64,000 nt of DNA from Mimachlamys varia (Eukaryota; Mollusca; Bivalvia; Pectinida; Pectinidae): the NCBI GenBank assembly GCA_947623455.1, contig OX392538.1:37246001-37310000 (forward strand), written 5' to 3'. Positions 21,701-29,889 of the stretch are shown piece by piece. Each line of letters starts with the position of its first letter. The first letter of the stretch is position 1. The position numbers and the translations under genes were made by a program. Under the pieces are notes generated by a model. That model had not been told where the DNA came from. It searched no databases and saw only the letters and a list, made by a program, of their open reading frames with translations.

Positions 21701-23096
21701 GCAAAGCCTGGTGATCGCATTCCACTACAAAATGTCTACCGCGAATGTAATGGGCACAATCAAGAACACTATACACCATGCCAAGTAACTCAAGTTTAGT
21801 GGGTCCGTATGTCTGTTTGTAAGAATTCAAGCCTTTAGAGCCAAATCTGACCACGCGATGCACGTCACCAGGGTGAATTTGATAAAGCATGTAGCCAATA
21901 CCATGACTCGATGTATCAACAGCCAATCGAAATTCCAAATCGTAACGGGGAAATGCCAACGCATCAGACTCGGAAAGTGTGGTTTGCAGTTTCTTAAATG
22001 CATTCTGATGTTCGGAAGTCCAGCAAAATCGCACGCCTTTCTTTAGTAGTTGGGATAATGGAAAAGCTATTTCGCTGAATCGCGGTATAAACTTGCGAAA
22101 CCAGTTGAAAAGTCCCATAGTACGACGCAATTCCTTCTGATTGGTAGGAACAGGGTATTTCTGAACTGCGAGAATACGATCAGCAGGAGGACGGATACCA
22201 TCACTAGAAATTTCATGACCGAGAAAAATACATGTTGACTGTGCAAAAGAACACTTCTTGGGGCCCAGTTTCAGACCGGCACCACGTAAACGACTGAACA
22301 CTTCCTCTAAATCTGCTAGATGTTGATCAAAAGTATGTGAGCAAATTAGAATGTCATCCAAATAACACAGGACTGATCTGAATGTTAACCCATGTAATAC
22401 TTTGTCCATTAGTAATTGGAAGCTGTTCGGTGATGTGCTCAAACCCATAGGTAACCGCAAAAACTTGTAGCTGCCGAAACAAGTGTTGAATGCTGTGTAT
22501 TTCGTTGATTCTTTCTCAATACCCATTTGAAAAAATCCCGAGCTCATGTCAATAGAGGTAATATAGTTTGGGTGTTGACCGTCAAATGACTCGGTTAGCT
22601 CCTGAAGATTTGGTATCGTGTACCGAAAAGGTTCAGTCTGAGAGTTTAAATAACGAAAGTCACAACAGAACCTGTATGATGACAATGGGTTCGAAGATGT
22701 ATCGCTTGTAGATTTGCGTTTGGACACAAGTACGATAGGGCTTGATATTGGTACATCTTCCTTTTCATCGACTGGTGCAATAATCCCCTGATTGAGAAGG
22801 TTAGTCAATTGTACACGCAGAACTTCACGCTTTTCTGGGGATAACCTATATGGTTTATGATGTTTTGATGTAGCATCAACTTTCAAGTTTATACGATGTT
22901 CCACTAGTGTGGTGAACCCAAGGGAAGGATTTTCGTCCGTTACAAAAACATCACTATTTCTATATACACACTTTTTAAGAGAATCAATTTCTGTTTCCGA
23001 TAAATTATCATTCTTGATATCGAAGTAAGAAATAAATTTGCAAAATTGTTCTGTATCAATACTAGTAGAGTCAACATTTGGGACAACAAGTATCAT
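18723..23096 (-). CDS. pol: Ty3/Gypsy pol: reverse transcriptase, RNase H, integrase, chromodomain-like tail (5'-truncated)
   Basis: A 1457-residue uninterrupted frame. Reverse transcriptase spans ~80-300 (SIDMSSGFFQ ~181, LPMGLSTSPN ~215, catalytic YLDD 245-248). RNase H spans ~385-505 (VDTSSHG, LELLGMVYS, ECDHQAL, PDALSR). An acidic linker (~510-840) contains a duplicated block, SLMDCSVPYDETMSDILLPV near 710 and SLMDSSVPSDDTVSDILLPV near 798. Integrase has the HHCC zinc site (H935, H942, C972, C975) and a DD35E triad (D1005, D1064, E1100), then a GPF module near 1239. The C terminus (~1402-1447, HYKIRRVLA...EYLVQFVGE...MWVLFDSL) resembles a chromodomain, used by such elements to target integration. 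Protease and gag are absent because the copy is cut within the protease-RT linker at about 23090. The intact frame implies recent activity. Confidence 0.92.
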   Translation of the reverse strand: MILVVPNVDSTSIDTEQFCKFISYFDIKNDNLSETEIDSLKKCVYRNSDVFVTDENPSLGFTTLVEHRINLKVDATSKHHKPYRLSPEKREVLRVQLTNLLNQGIIAPVDEKEDVPISSPIVLVSKRKSTSDTSSNPLSSYRFCCDFRYLNSQTEPFRYTIPNLQELTESFDGQHPNYITSIDMSSGFFQMGIEKESTKYTAFNTCFGSYKFLRLPMGLSTSPNSFQLLMDKVLHGLTFRSVLCYLDDILICSHTFDQHLADLEEVFSRLRGAGLKLGPKKCSFAQSTCIFLGHEISSDGIRPPADRILAVQKYPVPTNQKELRRTMGLFNWFRKFIPRFSEIAFPLSQLLKKGVRFCWTSEHQNAFKKLQTTLSESDALAFPRYDLEFRLAVDTSSHGIGYMLYQIHPGDVHRVVRFGSKGLNSYKQTYGPTKLELLGMVYSVLDCAHYIRGRHFVVECDHQALQPLFQKQLRGAIYERWLAILQQFDISIEYKPARQMVVPDALSRCHPNSDFGVMDLSPVEEDLNFPFVPDPHAVGITLPDGQKLSSLLCPDSSDNDIVVNNICIVPSSVLQSDTICNGAYDGDTEDVDTNTRAIPHRRHRSLTSRIRKHFPTEVRQKTNDRLKDCILNGSDRTDTMDRFPCRDSVNPVVIAQESEENTDKESLKPKADLLVIEESTDIDTEHRRSHYLHDSNVVPTPLTGDECVVSLMDCSVPYDETMSDILLPVCIPSQTKTDLLVPVMTSPLEDVYIVTTENDNSTVTEVSTDIDTENKINRYLLDTDVDSTPSTGNECVVSLMDSSVPSDDTVSDILLPVHMPSQHLESLSSSTGTELNGFESENDFFRVTNFTVKDVIEHQHKDKTFMPMIDYLTRDELPTSQKSARKVILESADYVMINGMLFHSRVTKSKRLMSLNHYQLALPTTLVPSVLHLYHDSAVGAHCGIQETLDRIREHYFFPRLSTIVSDYVRSCTDCQQRKVPSVPQGHAITVFPTPHRPFEVWEVDLYGPLPITASGKSYIFTAVDLFSKYIFALPIASSGALSVGEAIFHLVCMFGVCETLVSDQGSEFIAKATQETCRLLNIQQNFTPSYAHHCLGACERTHRVLATKLTPYMNNKRNNWEDILPAVIFSMNASVNRSSGYSAFEVIFGERPSFPLASVLPDLKSVSSDIHAYISQVHHRLEVIRANMREHILDSQSKMIDTANAKPQGRDFHVGDYVYLRQEPVGLGQKLQNIFKGPFVILQAVSDHLMTLQDPSAKRQLDRPVHVNRLKIAHVRAPTPSDFFKCTATCKVSIGVQTTIVHDDSQTEENLGQANTYSSSTAYSGNDSVLSDSDRRDINETVSPMHTLSACTDHDSASAEVPPPRRPTRNIRKPLRFRTDEHFDPNMVSMSESSSASDDKHYKIRRVLAQRGSGSTCEYLVQFVGEPSQKAMWVLFDSLNRAAQRSVLSKKPKAID

Positions 23097-23739
23097 GGCG
23101 CCGAAGAGACGACAGGTGTGTGTACCTGTACCTGATCAGATTGTACAAAAAAAATGTAGACGCAGCCAAAACCAAATCGCGGATGAACATATTCGAGAGG
23201 ATAAGGACAAAGAAGGGTTTAGTATTAAATTTTTAAATGAAGTCAAAGGATATGGAGTTTTTGCTACCAAAGACCACAATAAAGGAGATTTCCTTTTAGA
23301 ATATGTAGGAGAAAGAATACCCGAAAGAACTGCTGGTGAACGGGAGGAGATCTACAGTAAACAACAAAGAAACAGAAAATACTCAAGATGTTTTATGTTT
23401 TATTTTAAACATGACGGGAAACACTTATGTATTGATGCCACAAATACTCGAGGAAGACTAGGGCACATGGTAAATGATGCGGTGACCGAGCAAAACTCCA
23501 AGATGAAAAAAATCATGGTCGATGGTGGTGCATTTGGCCCTCTTTGCGAGCAAACATATTCCATCGGGGTCTGAAATACTCTATGATTATGGAGTTAAGG
23601 ATTTGTGGTGGAGAAAGCCACAGATACCTGATAGTTTTGAATCACCATCAGCCCCACATAACCTGAAAATATGTAACATCACAGAGAACATGGTGACCTT
23701 GACTTGGGAGAAACCGAAAGACAATGGAGGAGCCACTAC
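23095..23739 (+). pseudogene. SET-domain methyltransferase with FN3 start, intronless, frameshifted
   Basis: ATG at 23095. About 27 basic N-terminal residues (KKCRR) precede a SET domain: GYGVFATKD near residue 52, then FLLEYVGERI, CFMFYFKHDGKHLCIDAT and RLGHMVNDA. Near 23530-23550 the frame shifts by one; the other frame continues LFASKHIPSGSEILYDYG, the closing SET-C motif, then SAPHNLKICNITENMVTLTW and KPKDNGGATTY, the first half of a fibronectin type III domain. The coding sequence then runs into pol in a different frame. The SET part resembles the KMT5A/SETD8 group, which methylates histone H4 or other proteins on lysine. The usual Asn-His of the RxxNHS motif reads Asn-Asp here. The fragment sits between two oppositely oriented retroelement pieces and has no LTR boundary of its own. 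Confidence 0.75.
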
Positions 23740-26040
23740 CTACATGACTCTAATGTTGTTCCTAAGCCATTGACTGGTGACGAGTGTGTTGTCTCGTTAA
23801 TGGATTCTTCTGTACCATATGATGAAACAATGTCTGATATTTTACTACCTGTATGCATACCTAGTCAAACAAAGACAGATTTACTTGTGCCTGTAATGAC
23901 CTCTCCTTTGGAGGATGTGTATATTGTTACCACTGAAAATGACAATAGTACGGTTACTGAGGTGTCGACTGATATAGATACAGAAAACAAGATAAACCGC
24001 TATCTACAGGACACTGATGTTGATTCCACGCCATCGACTGGTAACGAGTGTGTTGTCTCACTAATGGATTCTTCCGTACCGTCTGATGATACTGTGTCCG
24101 ATATTTTATTACCTGTACATATGCCAAGTCAACATCTTGAATCATTATCTAGCTCTACCGGAACTGAGTTAAACGGATTTGAATCTGAGAATGATTTCTT
24201 TAGAGTGACAAACTTTAATGTTAAGGATGTCATTGAGCATCAACATAAAGACAAAACCTTCATGCCAATGATTGACTATTTAACGCGGGATGAACTTCCT
24301 ACTTCACAGAAAAGTGCCAGAAAAGTCATACTGGAGAGTGCTGATTATGTTATGATCAACGGGATGTTATTTCATTCGCGCGTTACAAAATCGAAACGAT
24401 TGATGTCGTTAAATCACCACCAGTTGGCCTTGCCCACCACTTTAGTGCCTTCAGTACTACACCTTTATCATGACTCGGCTGTCGGTGCACATTGTGGTAT
24501 ACAAGAGACATTAGATCGTATCCGAGAACATTATTTTTTCCCACGGTTATCAACCATCGTGTCCGACTATGTACATTCATGCACAGACTGTCAACAGCGA
24601 AAGGTGCCATCCGTCCCACAAGGTCATGCTATCACTGCATGTCCAACCCCACATAGACCATTTGAGGTCTGGGAAGTGGATCTTTATGGACCGTTGCCCA
24701 TCACCGCCTCTGGGAAGTCATACATATTCACTGCTGTTGACTTGTTTTCCAAGTACATTTTTGCAGTGCCTATCGCCAGCAGTGATGCACTTTCAGTTGG
24801 AGAAGCTATTTTTCATCTGGTCTGTATGTTTGGTGTTTGTGAGACTTTAGTTTCTGATCAAGGATCAGAGTTTATTGCAAAAGCTACTCAAGAAACGTGT
24901 CGTCTACTCAACATACAACAAAACTTCACACCCAGTTATGCACATCATTGTCTCGGAGCGTGCGAACGGACTCACCGTGTATTAGCTACCAAACTAACGC
25001 CCTACATGAACAATAAGCGGAACAATTGGGAGGAAATTCTACCAGCAGTTATTTTCTCAATGAATGCCTCTGTGAATCGTAGTTCTGGATATTCAGCTTT
25101 TGAGGTGATCTTTGGTGAGCGACCATCTTTCCCACTCGCATCTGTATTACCTGACTTGAAAAGTGTATCAAGTGACATTCATGCTTACATTACCCAAGTT
25201 CATCATCGACTCGAGGTCATTCGTGCCAATATGAGAGAACACATACTCGATTCTCAGTCTAAAATGATTGATACAGCTAATGCAAAGCCACAGGGCAGAG
25301 ACTTTCACGTGGGAGATTATGTATATTTACGGCAAGAACCAGTTGGTCTTGGTCAGAAACTTCAGAACATATTTAAGGGACCTTTTGTCATTCTACAAGC
25401 AGTTTCTGATCATTTAATGACCTTGCAGGATCCTTCTGCAAAACGACAATTGGATCGTCCAGTACATGTGAACCGTCTTAAGATTGCTCATGTCCGCGCT
25501 CCGACACCATCCGATTTCTTCAAGTGTACCGCTACATGTAAGGTGTCTATTGGTGTGCAAACAACTATAGTCCATGATGATTCACAGACCGAGGAGAACC
25601 TAGGACAGGCAAATACTTACTCATCGAGCACTGCTTATTCAGGAAATGATTCTGTACTATCTGATTCTGATAGAAGGGACATTAATGAGACTGTTTCTCC
25701 AATGCATACCCTTTCAGCATGCACTGATCACGATTCTGCATCTGCAGAGGTGCCACCTCCTCGTCGACCAACTCGAAACATCCGTAAGCCGTTAAGATTT
25801 CGCACTGATGAACATTTTGATCCTAATATGGTATCTATGTCCGAAAGTTCGAGCGCCTCGGATGATAAACATTATAAAATTCGACGAGTTCTCGCTCAAA
25901 GAGGAAGTGGGTCTACATGTGAATATTTCGTACAATTTGTTGGAGAACCGTCTCAAAAAGCTATGTGGGTTCTTTTTGACTCGCTAAACAGGGCTGCTCA
26001 GCGGTCAGTCCTGTCAAAGAAACCCAAAGCCATTGTTTGA
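23704..26040 (+). CDS. pol: Ty3/Gypsy pol 3' half: integrase and chromodomain-like tail
   Basis: A 778-residue frame. The first ~8 residues come from the FN3 fragment read out of frame; retroelement identity begins at RSHYLHD (about 23728), equivalent to residue ~688 of the 18723-23096 product. It holds the second half of the acidic linker with its duplicated block, the integrase HHCC zinc site, the DD35E core (catalytic D, D and E all present), the GPF module and the chromodomain-like C terminus. There are scattered substitutions against the inverted copy, such as VNSFP-region Val/Cys changes near the zinc site. Reverse transcriptase and RNase H are missing, so it is a fragment although open. 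Confidence 0.9.
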   Translation: MGETERQWRSHYLHDSNVVPKPLTGDECVVSLMDSSVPYDETMSDILLPVCIPSQTKTDLLVPVMTSPLEDVYIVTTENDNSTVTEVSTDIDTENKINRYLQDTDVDSTPSTGNECVVSLMDSSVPSDDTVSDILLPVHMPSQHLESLSSSTGTELNGFESENDFFRVTNFNVKDVIEHQHKDKTFMPMIDYLTRDELPTSQKSARKVILESADYVMINGMLFHSRVTKSKRLMSLNHHQLALPTTLVPSVLHLYHDSAVGAHCGIQETLDRIREHYFFPRLSTIVSDYVHSCTDCQQRKVPSVPQGHAITACPTPHRPFEVWEVDLYGPLPITASGKSYIFTAVDLFSKYIFAVPIASSDALSVGEAIFHLVCMFGVCETLVSDQGSEFIAKATQETCRLLNIQQNFTPSYAHHCLGACERTHRVLATKLTPYMNNKRNNWEEILPAVIFSMNASVNRSSGYSAFEVIFGERPSFPLASVLPDLKSVSSDIHAYITQVHHRLEVIRANMREHILDSQSKMIDTANAKPQGRDFHVGDYVYLRQEPVGLGQKLQNIFKGPFVILQAVSDHLMTLQDPSAKRQLDRPVHVNRLKIAHVRAPTPSDFFKCTATCKVSIGVQTTIVHDDSQTEENLGQANTYSSSTAYSGNDSVLSDSDRRDINETVSPMHTLSACTDHDSASAEVPPPRRPTRNIRKPLRFRTDEHFDPNMVSMSESSSASDDKHYKIRRVLAQRGSGSTCEYFVQFVGEPSQKAMWVLFDSLNRAAQRSVLSKKPKAIV

Positions 26041-27157
26041 ACTATAGCTGTAGTTTATCCTTTTAATGCTACGTGTATATTGTAATACAACCAATGTACT
26101 TTTTACCAATATCATTGGGTTTGAACTAGAGCTATGTGTACATGCACTCCCATTTCCTGGTGCATGCTGCTCGAGTTATTATGGATATATCTGTTTTTTG
26201 TAACCTCATCATTGTGAAGATTTTTTGCATATGCAAATTGAGTTTCATATTTTGCATCATGTATCATTTTTATGCCATGTATATATTGTAATACAACCAA
26301 TATACTTTTTTCCCTAATATCATTGGATTGATTACATTCACAATCAATTATGATAGCAAATATTATTGTCAGTTTTACCATTTATTAAATAGGTAAGAAT
26401 TGCATTTTTGACAGTTATTGAATTCAAACTCCTTTTAGGTTTTACTTACTTTGATTTTCTCCTGTACACAGAATGTACTTAAATTTGTTCATAGTATAAA
26501 TTGCATATGATAATATACCTACATATGATAATTAAATCTAAGGCTATAATATGTTGATTCACCTCTTATAATGAGTCGAACAGTAGTATTTTTATGCATA
26601 TTGAAGGTATTGGAAGCACTTGTTTTGATAAATTGATTGCCAAAGACAGATTGTGTTCTAACAAGGTTCTATTATGAAATATAGTGGGTTGACTTGATTA
26701 TATGTTTACAAGTGTGTCTGTGAGTGTTTGTACCTGTGCGCACAGGTGATTAAATTAGAGGTGTGTGTAGTTACATATAAGATATTCAATTTTCTTGTAT
26801 TTCTATAATTTTGATGCATATCTGTTCTACTCTGGTTTATGCTCTGATATGGTCATAAGACATGTTAGCTGCACTTATCAATATCAAACTGTGTTTTTCA
26901 ACCAATCAGTGTTTCACTATAGGTTTATAGACCTTAATGTATACTACTTTAAACATCAAATGTATCCGAGTATCAACTATAATGATATGATAATGATCAT
27001 GAAAGTAATAATTTGATTTATGATGCCGCCATATATTTCTTTATGTATTTGATTAATTTTGTACACAGAAATTGTTATTTTCAATATATGGAATTGATTG
27101 GCCTTTTCCAGACCAGTGTTTCAAAATTGCTCGCAATTTTTAATTGGCGAGGGGGGA
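26041..27157 (+). other. 3' untranslated region and polypurine tract of the (+) retroelement copy
   Basis: Noncoding, near-identical in reverse to 17606-18722. It ends with the polypurine tract GGCGAGGGGGGA at 27146-27157, directly before the LTR, where plus-strand DNA synthesis is primed. A direct duplication of ATTGTAATACAACCAAT..AC lies near 26079 and 26287. Confidence 0.8.
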
Positions 27158-27467
27158 TGTTGTATACACATACTATACTGGTCAGGTAAAGTCACATTTA
27201 TCACCATATATTTAATTCCGGAACTCCTGGTCCGGATTCCGATTTTGTTTATAAATTTATTAGTTGCGGTGTAATTCCGGAACTCCTGGTCCGGAGTCCC
27301 GTTTTCTTTATAAAATTGTTGGTTGCATTGTTGTTGCTTCCGGTAGAGAATAAAATGAATGGAAGACATGTTTTTGTTCGTCTCCTCGCTTCCATCAACG
27401 TTGCTAACACCTCTCACTGCCAAGCTGAGTAAACCCCAAACTAACACCGCAAAACGTTGATGCGACA
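27158..27467 (+). repeat. LTR of the Ty3/Gypsy element (right, complete)
   Basis: 310 bp, TGTTGTATAC to GATGCGACA, almost identical to 13448-13757, which implies a recent origin. It is followed by CTAA (27468-27471), matching the bases before the left LTR. Confidence 0.92.
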
Positions 27468-27522
27468 CTAACACCAAGGCAAACTCCAAAGAAGACGACT
27501 AGATTATAAATATGTCCTGTCA

Positions 27523-27747
27523 TTGAAGTTCCATCTTATATTCAGGCACGACTTCGAGGTTCTATGTACACATGGATATGTTCGTCTTAATGAAACATTT
27601 GCGGGTAGTCCTGGCGTAACTTCACATGTTTATATGAAGGCTGTTAGCGTGCAAGGCTCGCCTGAAAGCACCATCACATTCGTGTCAACAAAAATGTCCC
27701 TGTTCAAACGAAGCGCATTACATACTGGAAGTACAAGGTGGCGCTGA
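27523..27747 (+). other. Possible host exon, FN3-like second half
   Basis: An open frame of 74 residues. An acceptor-like TTATATTCAG ends at about 27545, and the protein after it reads DFEVLCTHGYVRLNE then VTSHVYMKAVSVQGSPEST. That pattern (alternating strand, then Y-x-K-A-V-S-x-x-G-S-P) resembles the second half of an FN3 domain, while 23650-23739 encodes a first half. If so, a host SET-FN3 gene is split by the retroelement. The match is by eye only. Confidence 0.35.
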
Positions 27748-27749
27748 TC

Positions 27750-28137
27750 GAGCATTTTGCGTCTTTGGTTTCAAACATCAAAACGACTCTGAGTAAGCTA
27801 TAGTTTTTTCACAGGATTGAACAGATAGCAATCCAGGTCTATTGTTGTATTCCTGGTCTTGTTTTGCAAACACTTTTTTTATACGAATGATTGTTAGAGT
27901 CGGGATACATTTCGCCACTGAAAGAAATGTGTGGTTACGTGAATTCCAAAAGAAACATTTCAGTAATAGCGGAAGTTCTCATTTCTGTACTTTCGGTTTC
28001 GTGTAGCCCGGAGTTCAATGGTTGAACATATAAACGCACCCAACACAACGGAAGTATCAGTACACACAATTATTTTGGTGTTTGCATCTTAAGCATTTTT
28101 TTAAATTTCGTACACACATGATGTAGCGTCTAAATAA
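27750..28137. other. Intergenic, nothing recognised
   Basis: No ORF, RNA gene or repeat terminus could be supported. Confidence 0.4.
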
Positions 28138-28296
28138 GGATTGTACAATTGACCTCATTTTGACTGCGTATACGGTAGTATGCCCGCAGTTGGCAACGAA
28201 CATATTCTATCGTGCGCTTTAGCTCTCCATAGTGAATATGTTCGTTGCTAACTGCGGGCATACTACCGTATACGTAGTCAAAATGAGGTACAATCC
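28138..28296. repeat. Large hairpin (MITE-like)
   Basis: Left arm GGATTGTAC...CCTCATTTTGACTGCGTATACG and on to CGAACATATTC. The right arm is its reverse complement, from GAATATGTTCG to GTACAATCC. Arms are about 66-70 bp with few mismatches, around a loop of about 25 bases near 28208-28232. Confidence 0.85.
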
Positions 28297-28299
28297 CTA

Positions 28300-28808
28300 T
28301 CTTTACATCATTATTGATTTTCAAGTGTTATACGAAGAAAAAAACTTTCGAATCGGATTGCTACGATGGTAACTACGATGGCCAAGATAATGTACGTAGT
28401 CCCAGTGAATCTTCATCGATATTTTGGTAAGTTTAGAAAATGCAGAGTGGACAACATTATTTTCTTCATTACATCATTTGCAAATACGATATTAAATAAT
28501 ATTACCAGCACTTCGATCGCATTTCTTTATTTATAACGGTTGTTATTTATACGCATTGACACAGTGATCTGGTTGTGACGCGGTCCGACGTCGGTCGTCA
28601 CAACAGTAGGGCGCCGCCATGTTTCCGTCACCGTCAAAAAATTTCGCATGCGCATCATTGGAATCAAAAGTTTGCCAGGTACCATTTATTGCATAATCGG
28701 ACAAAAGGCGGTTCAATATATGTTCAATGATTCAAAATTTTGAAGGAACCAAACAATGACCGTCAGCGAATAGTTATTGTTCCGAAGCGTGACCGACGCC
28801 GTATTTGA
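28300..28808. other. Upstream region of the zinc finger locus
   Basis: It includes a CpG-containing stretch near 28570-28660 (CGACGTCGG, GGGCGCCGCCATGTTT) that could be promoter-like. GCCGCCAT is a reverse YY1-like core. No TATA box is obvious. This is a weak inference. Confidence 0.3.
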
Positions 28809-29421
28809 ACAAATATCAATCCGCCGAGTCAGGGTTTACTATGCTCAAGAAGGGAGAGGTACAACTCGCATATTCTTAAAACTGATACTAGTGACCTGGA
28901 AGGGGAAGTATTAAGAGACAAGTTACCACCAATAGTTGATATCAGTTCAGACTACAAAAACCATTTTGAGTGTTTTATGGTTTCAACCAGAGCAGGTGAG
29001 CCAGGGACAAATGGATCAGTGGAACCTGAAAGAAACCAAGTTCCAGTGTACAATCTGTAGGGCAGAATTCATTAAGCGGTCCTTATGTGAACGCCACCTT
29101 ATATCAGCACATTCCGGGCTCGGTTTTCAGTGCTCAGAATGCAAATCCAACTTGGCAAGAAGGGATTCCAAACATGCAGGTTGCTCATGCTCCAACATGA
29201 CCATCATCAACAGGGCCACCGGGAAGTTCAGCTTGGAGGACCAAGCCAAATATAACTTATTCCAGCAGGAACGCAGGGAAAAGGTGAAAGTAATCAGTAC
29301 CGCCAAATCAACACAGTCCACGGGAAAAGCGGTTACCCTGAAACAGAAACGTAATATATCTGTTGAGCAGGCTCCAACAAGGGTGCAGACGGCACCAAAG
29401 CGTCCCTACAATAAGAAATAG
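28809..29421 (+). pseudogene. C2H2 zinc finger reading frame, two overlapping frames
   Basis: Frame one is open 28809-29060 and reads protein-like text (DTSDLEGEVLRDKLPPIVDI, then DYKNHFECFMVSTRAGE). A second frame, 28936-29421, encodes FQCTICRAEFIKRSLCERHL then H, a C2H2 finger, followed by a half finger (FQCSECKSNL, later CSC) and a basic, Ser/Thr/Lys-rich tail ending RPYNKK. The first frame looks like the natural N terminus of the second, so a one-base shift or a short intron must lie near 28996-29060. A consensus donor CAG|GTGAGC is at 28995/28996, but no acceptor within a normal intron length restores the frame by eye. It may be a real two-exon gene or a retrocopy. Confidence 0.5.
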
Positions 29422-29452
29422 AAGAACATAACTGTCAATTGATGCACCAAGC

Positions 29453-29821
29453 ATGTACTCTTGTAGAGCAATCCCATACAAACCAACTTTCATCAATGAA
29501 GTAAAACTAAAGGGGATGGCCTTGAACCAGGCGCAAAGGATTATTCTAAACATAGGCGTAGTTCGGTTTGAAACAAGTGCACAAACACTCCAGAGTGACC
29601 CTTCTAGCATACTGGCTAGTATGGTAAAGAAATCATCGCCATTCCAACCGTACGAGATGGACCATGGATATACATACTTTATTGACCGAGACCATCGTCA
29701 CTGTAGGAACATACTAAATTACTTCAGAAATCCCAATGCCCAGATGAAGCTCCTTCCAGTTACCAAGTTCCACTTGAATGAACGTTTAGAAGAATGTAAA
29801 TATTATGAATTAGATGGATAG
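29453..29821 (+). CDS. KCTD-like T1/BTB domain protein
   Basis: 122 residues. From residue ~30 it follows the potassium-channel tetramerisation (T1/BTB) pattern: ILNIGVVRFETSAQTLQSDP, SSILASMV, then YTYFIDRDHRHCRNILNYFR, and LEECKYYELDG at the end. Such domains form tetramers or pentamers and, in KCTD proteins, act as adaptors for cullin-3 ubiquitin ligases. The ORF starts 31 bases after the zinc finger stop in another frame and has no intron. It could be a separate short gene or the C-terminal part of the upstream zinc finger gene after a frameshift. A composite repeat begins about 70 bases after its stop. The frame is intact. Confidence 0.65.
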   Translation: MYSCRAIPYKPTFINEVKLKGMALNQAQRIILNIGVVRFETSAQTLQSDPSSILASMVKKSSPFQPYEMDHGYTYFIDRDHRHCRNILNYFRNPNAQMKLLPVTKFHLNERLEECKYYELDG

Positions 29822-29889
29822 GCAAAGATTGTTTGGGGAAAGTTGGCAGAACTAGATTAACATTATATTTCAGGGAAGTTAAATAAAAA

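Larger units (their letters stand above)
13448..27467. mobile_element. Rearranged Ty3/Gypsy LTR retroelement complex
   Basis: The order along the + strand is: LTR(+) 13448-13757; gag-pol(+) truncated in reverse transcriptase at about 17330; LTR(-) 17330-17605 lacking its last ~35 bases; 3' UTR and pol(-) to about 23090; SET/FN3 gene fragment(+) 23095-23739; pol 3' half(+) from about 23728; 3' UTR; LTR(+) 27158-27467. The (-) part 17330 to about 21030 and the (+) part about 23725 to 27432 are near-identical inverted arms. No envelope gene is seen. All coding parts belong to the same element family. Confidence 0.9.
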
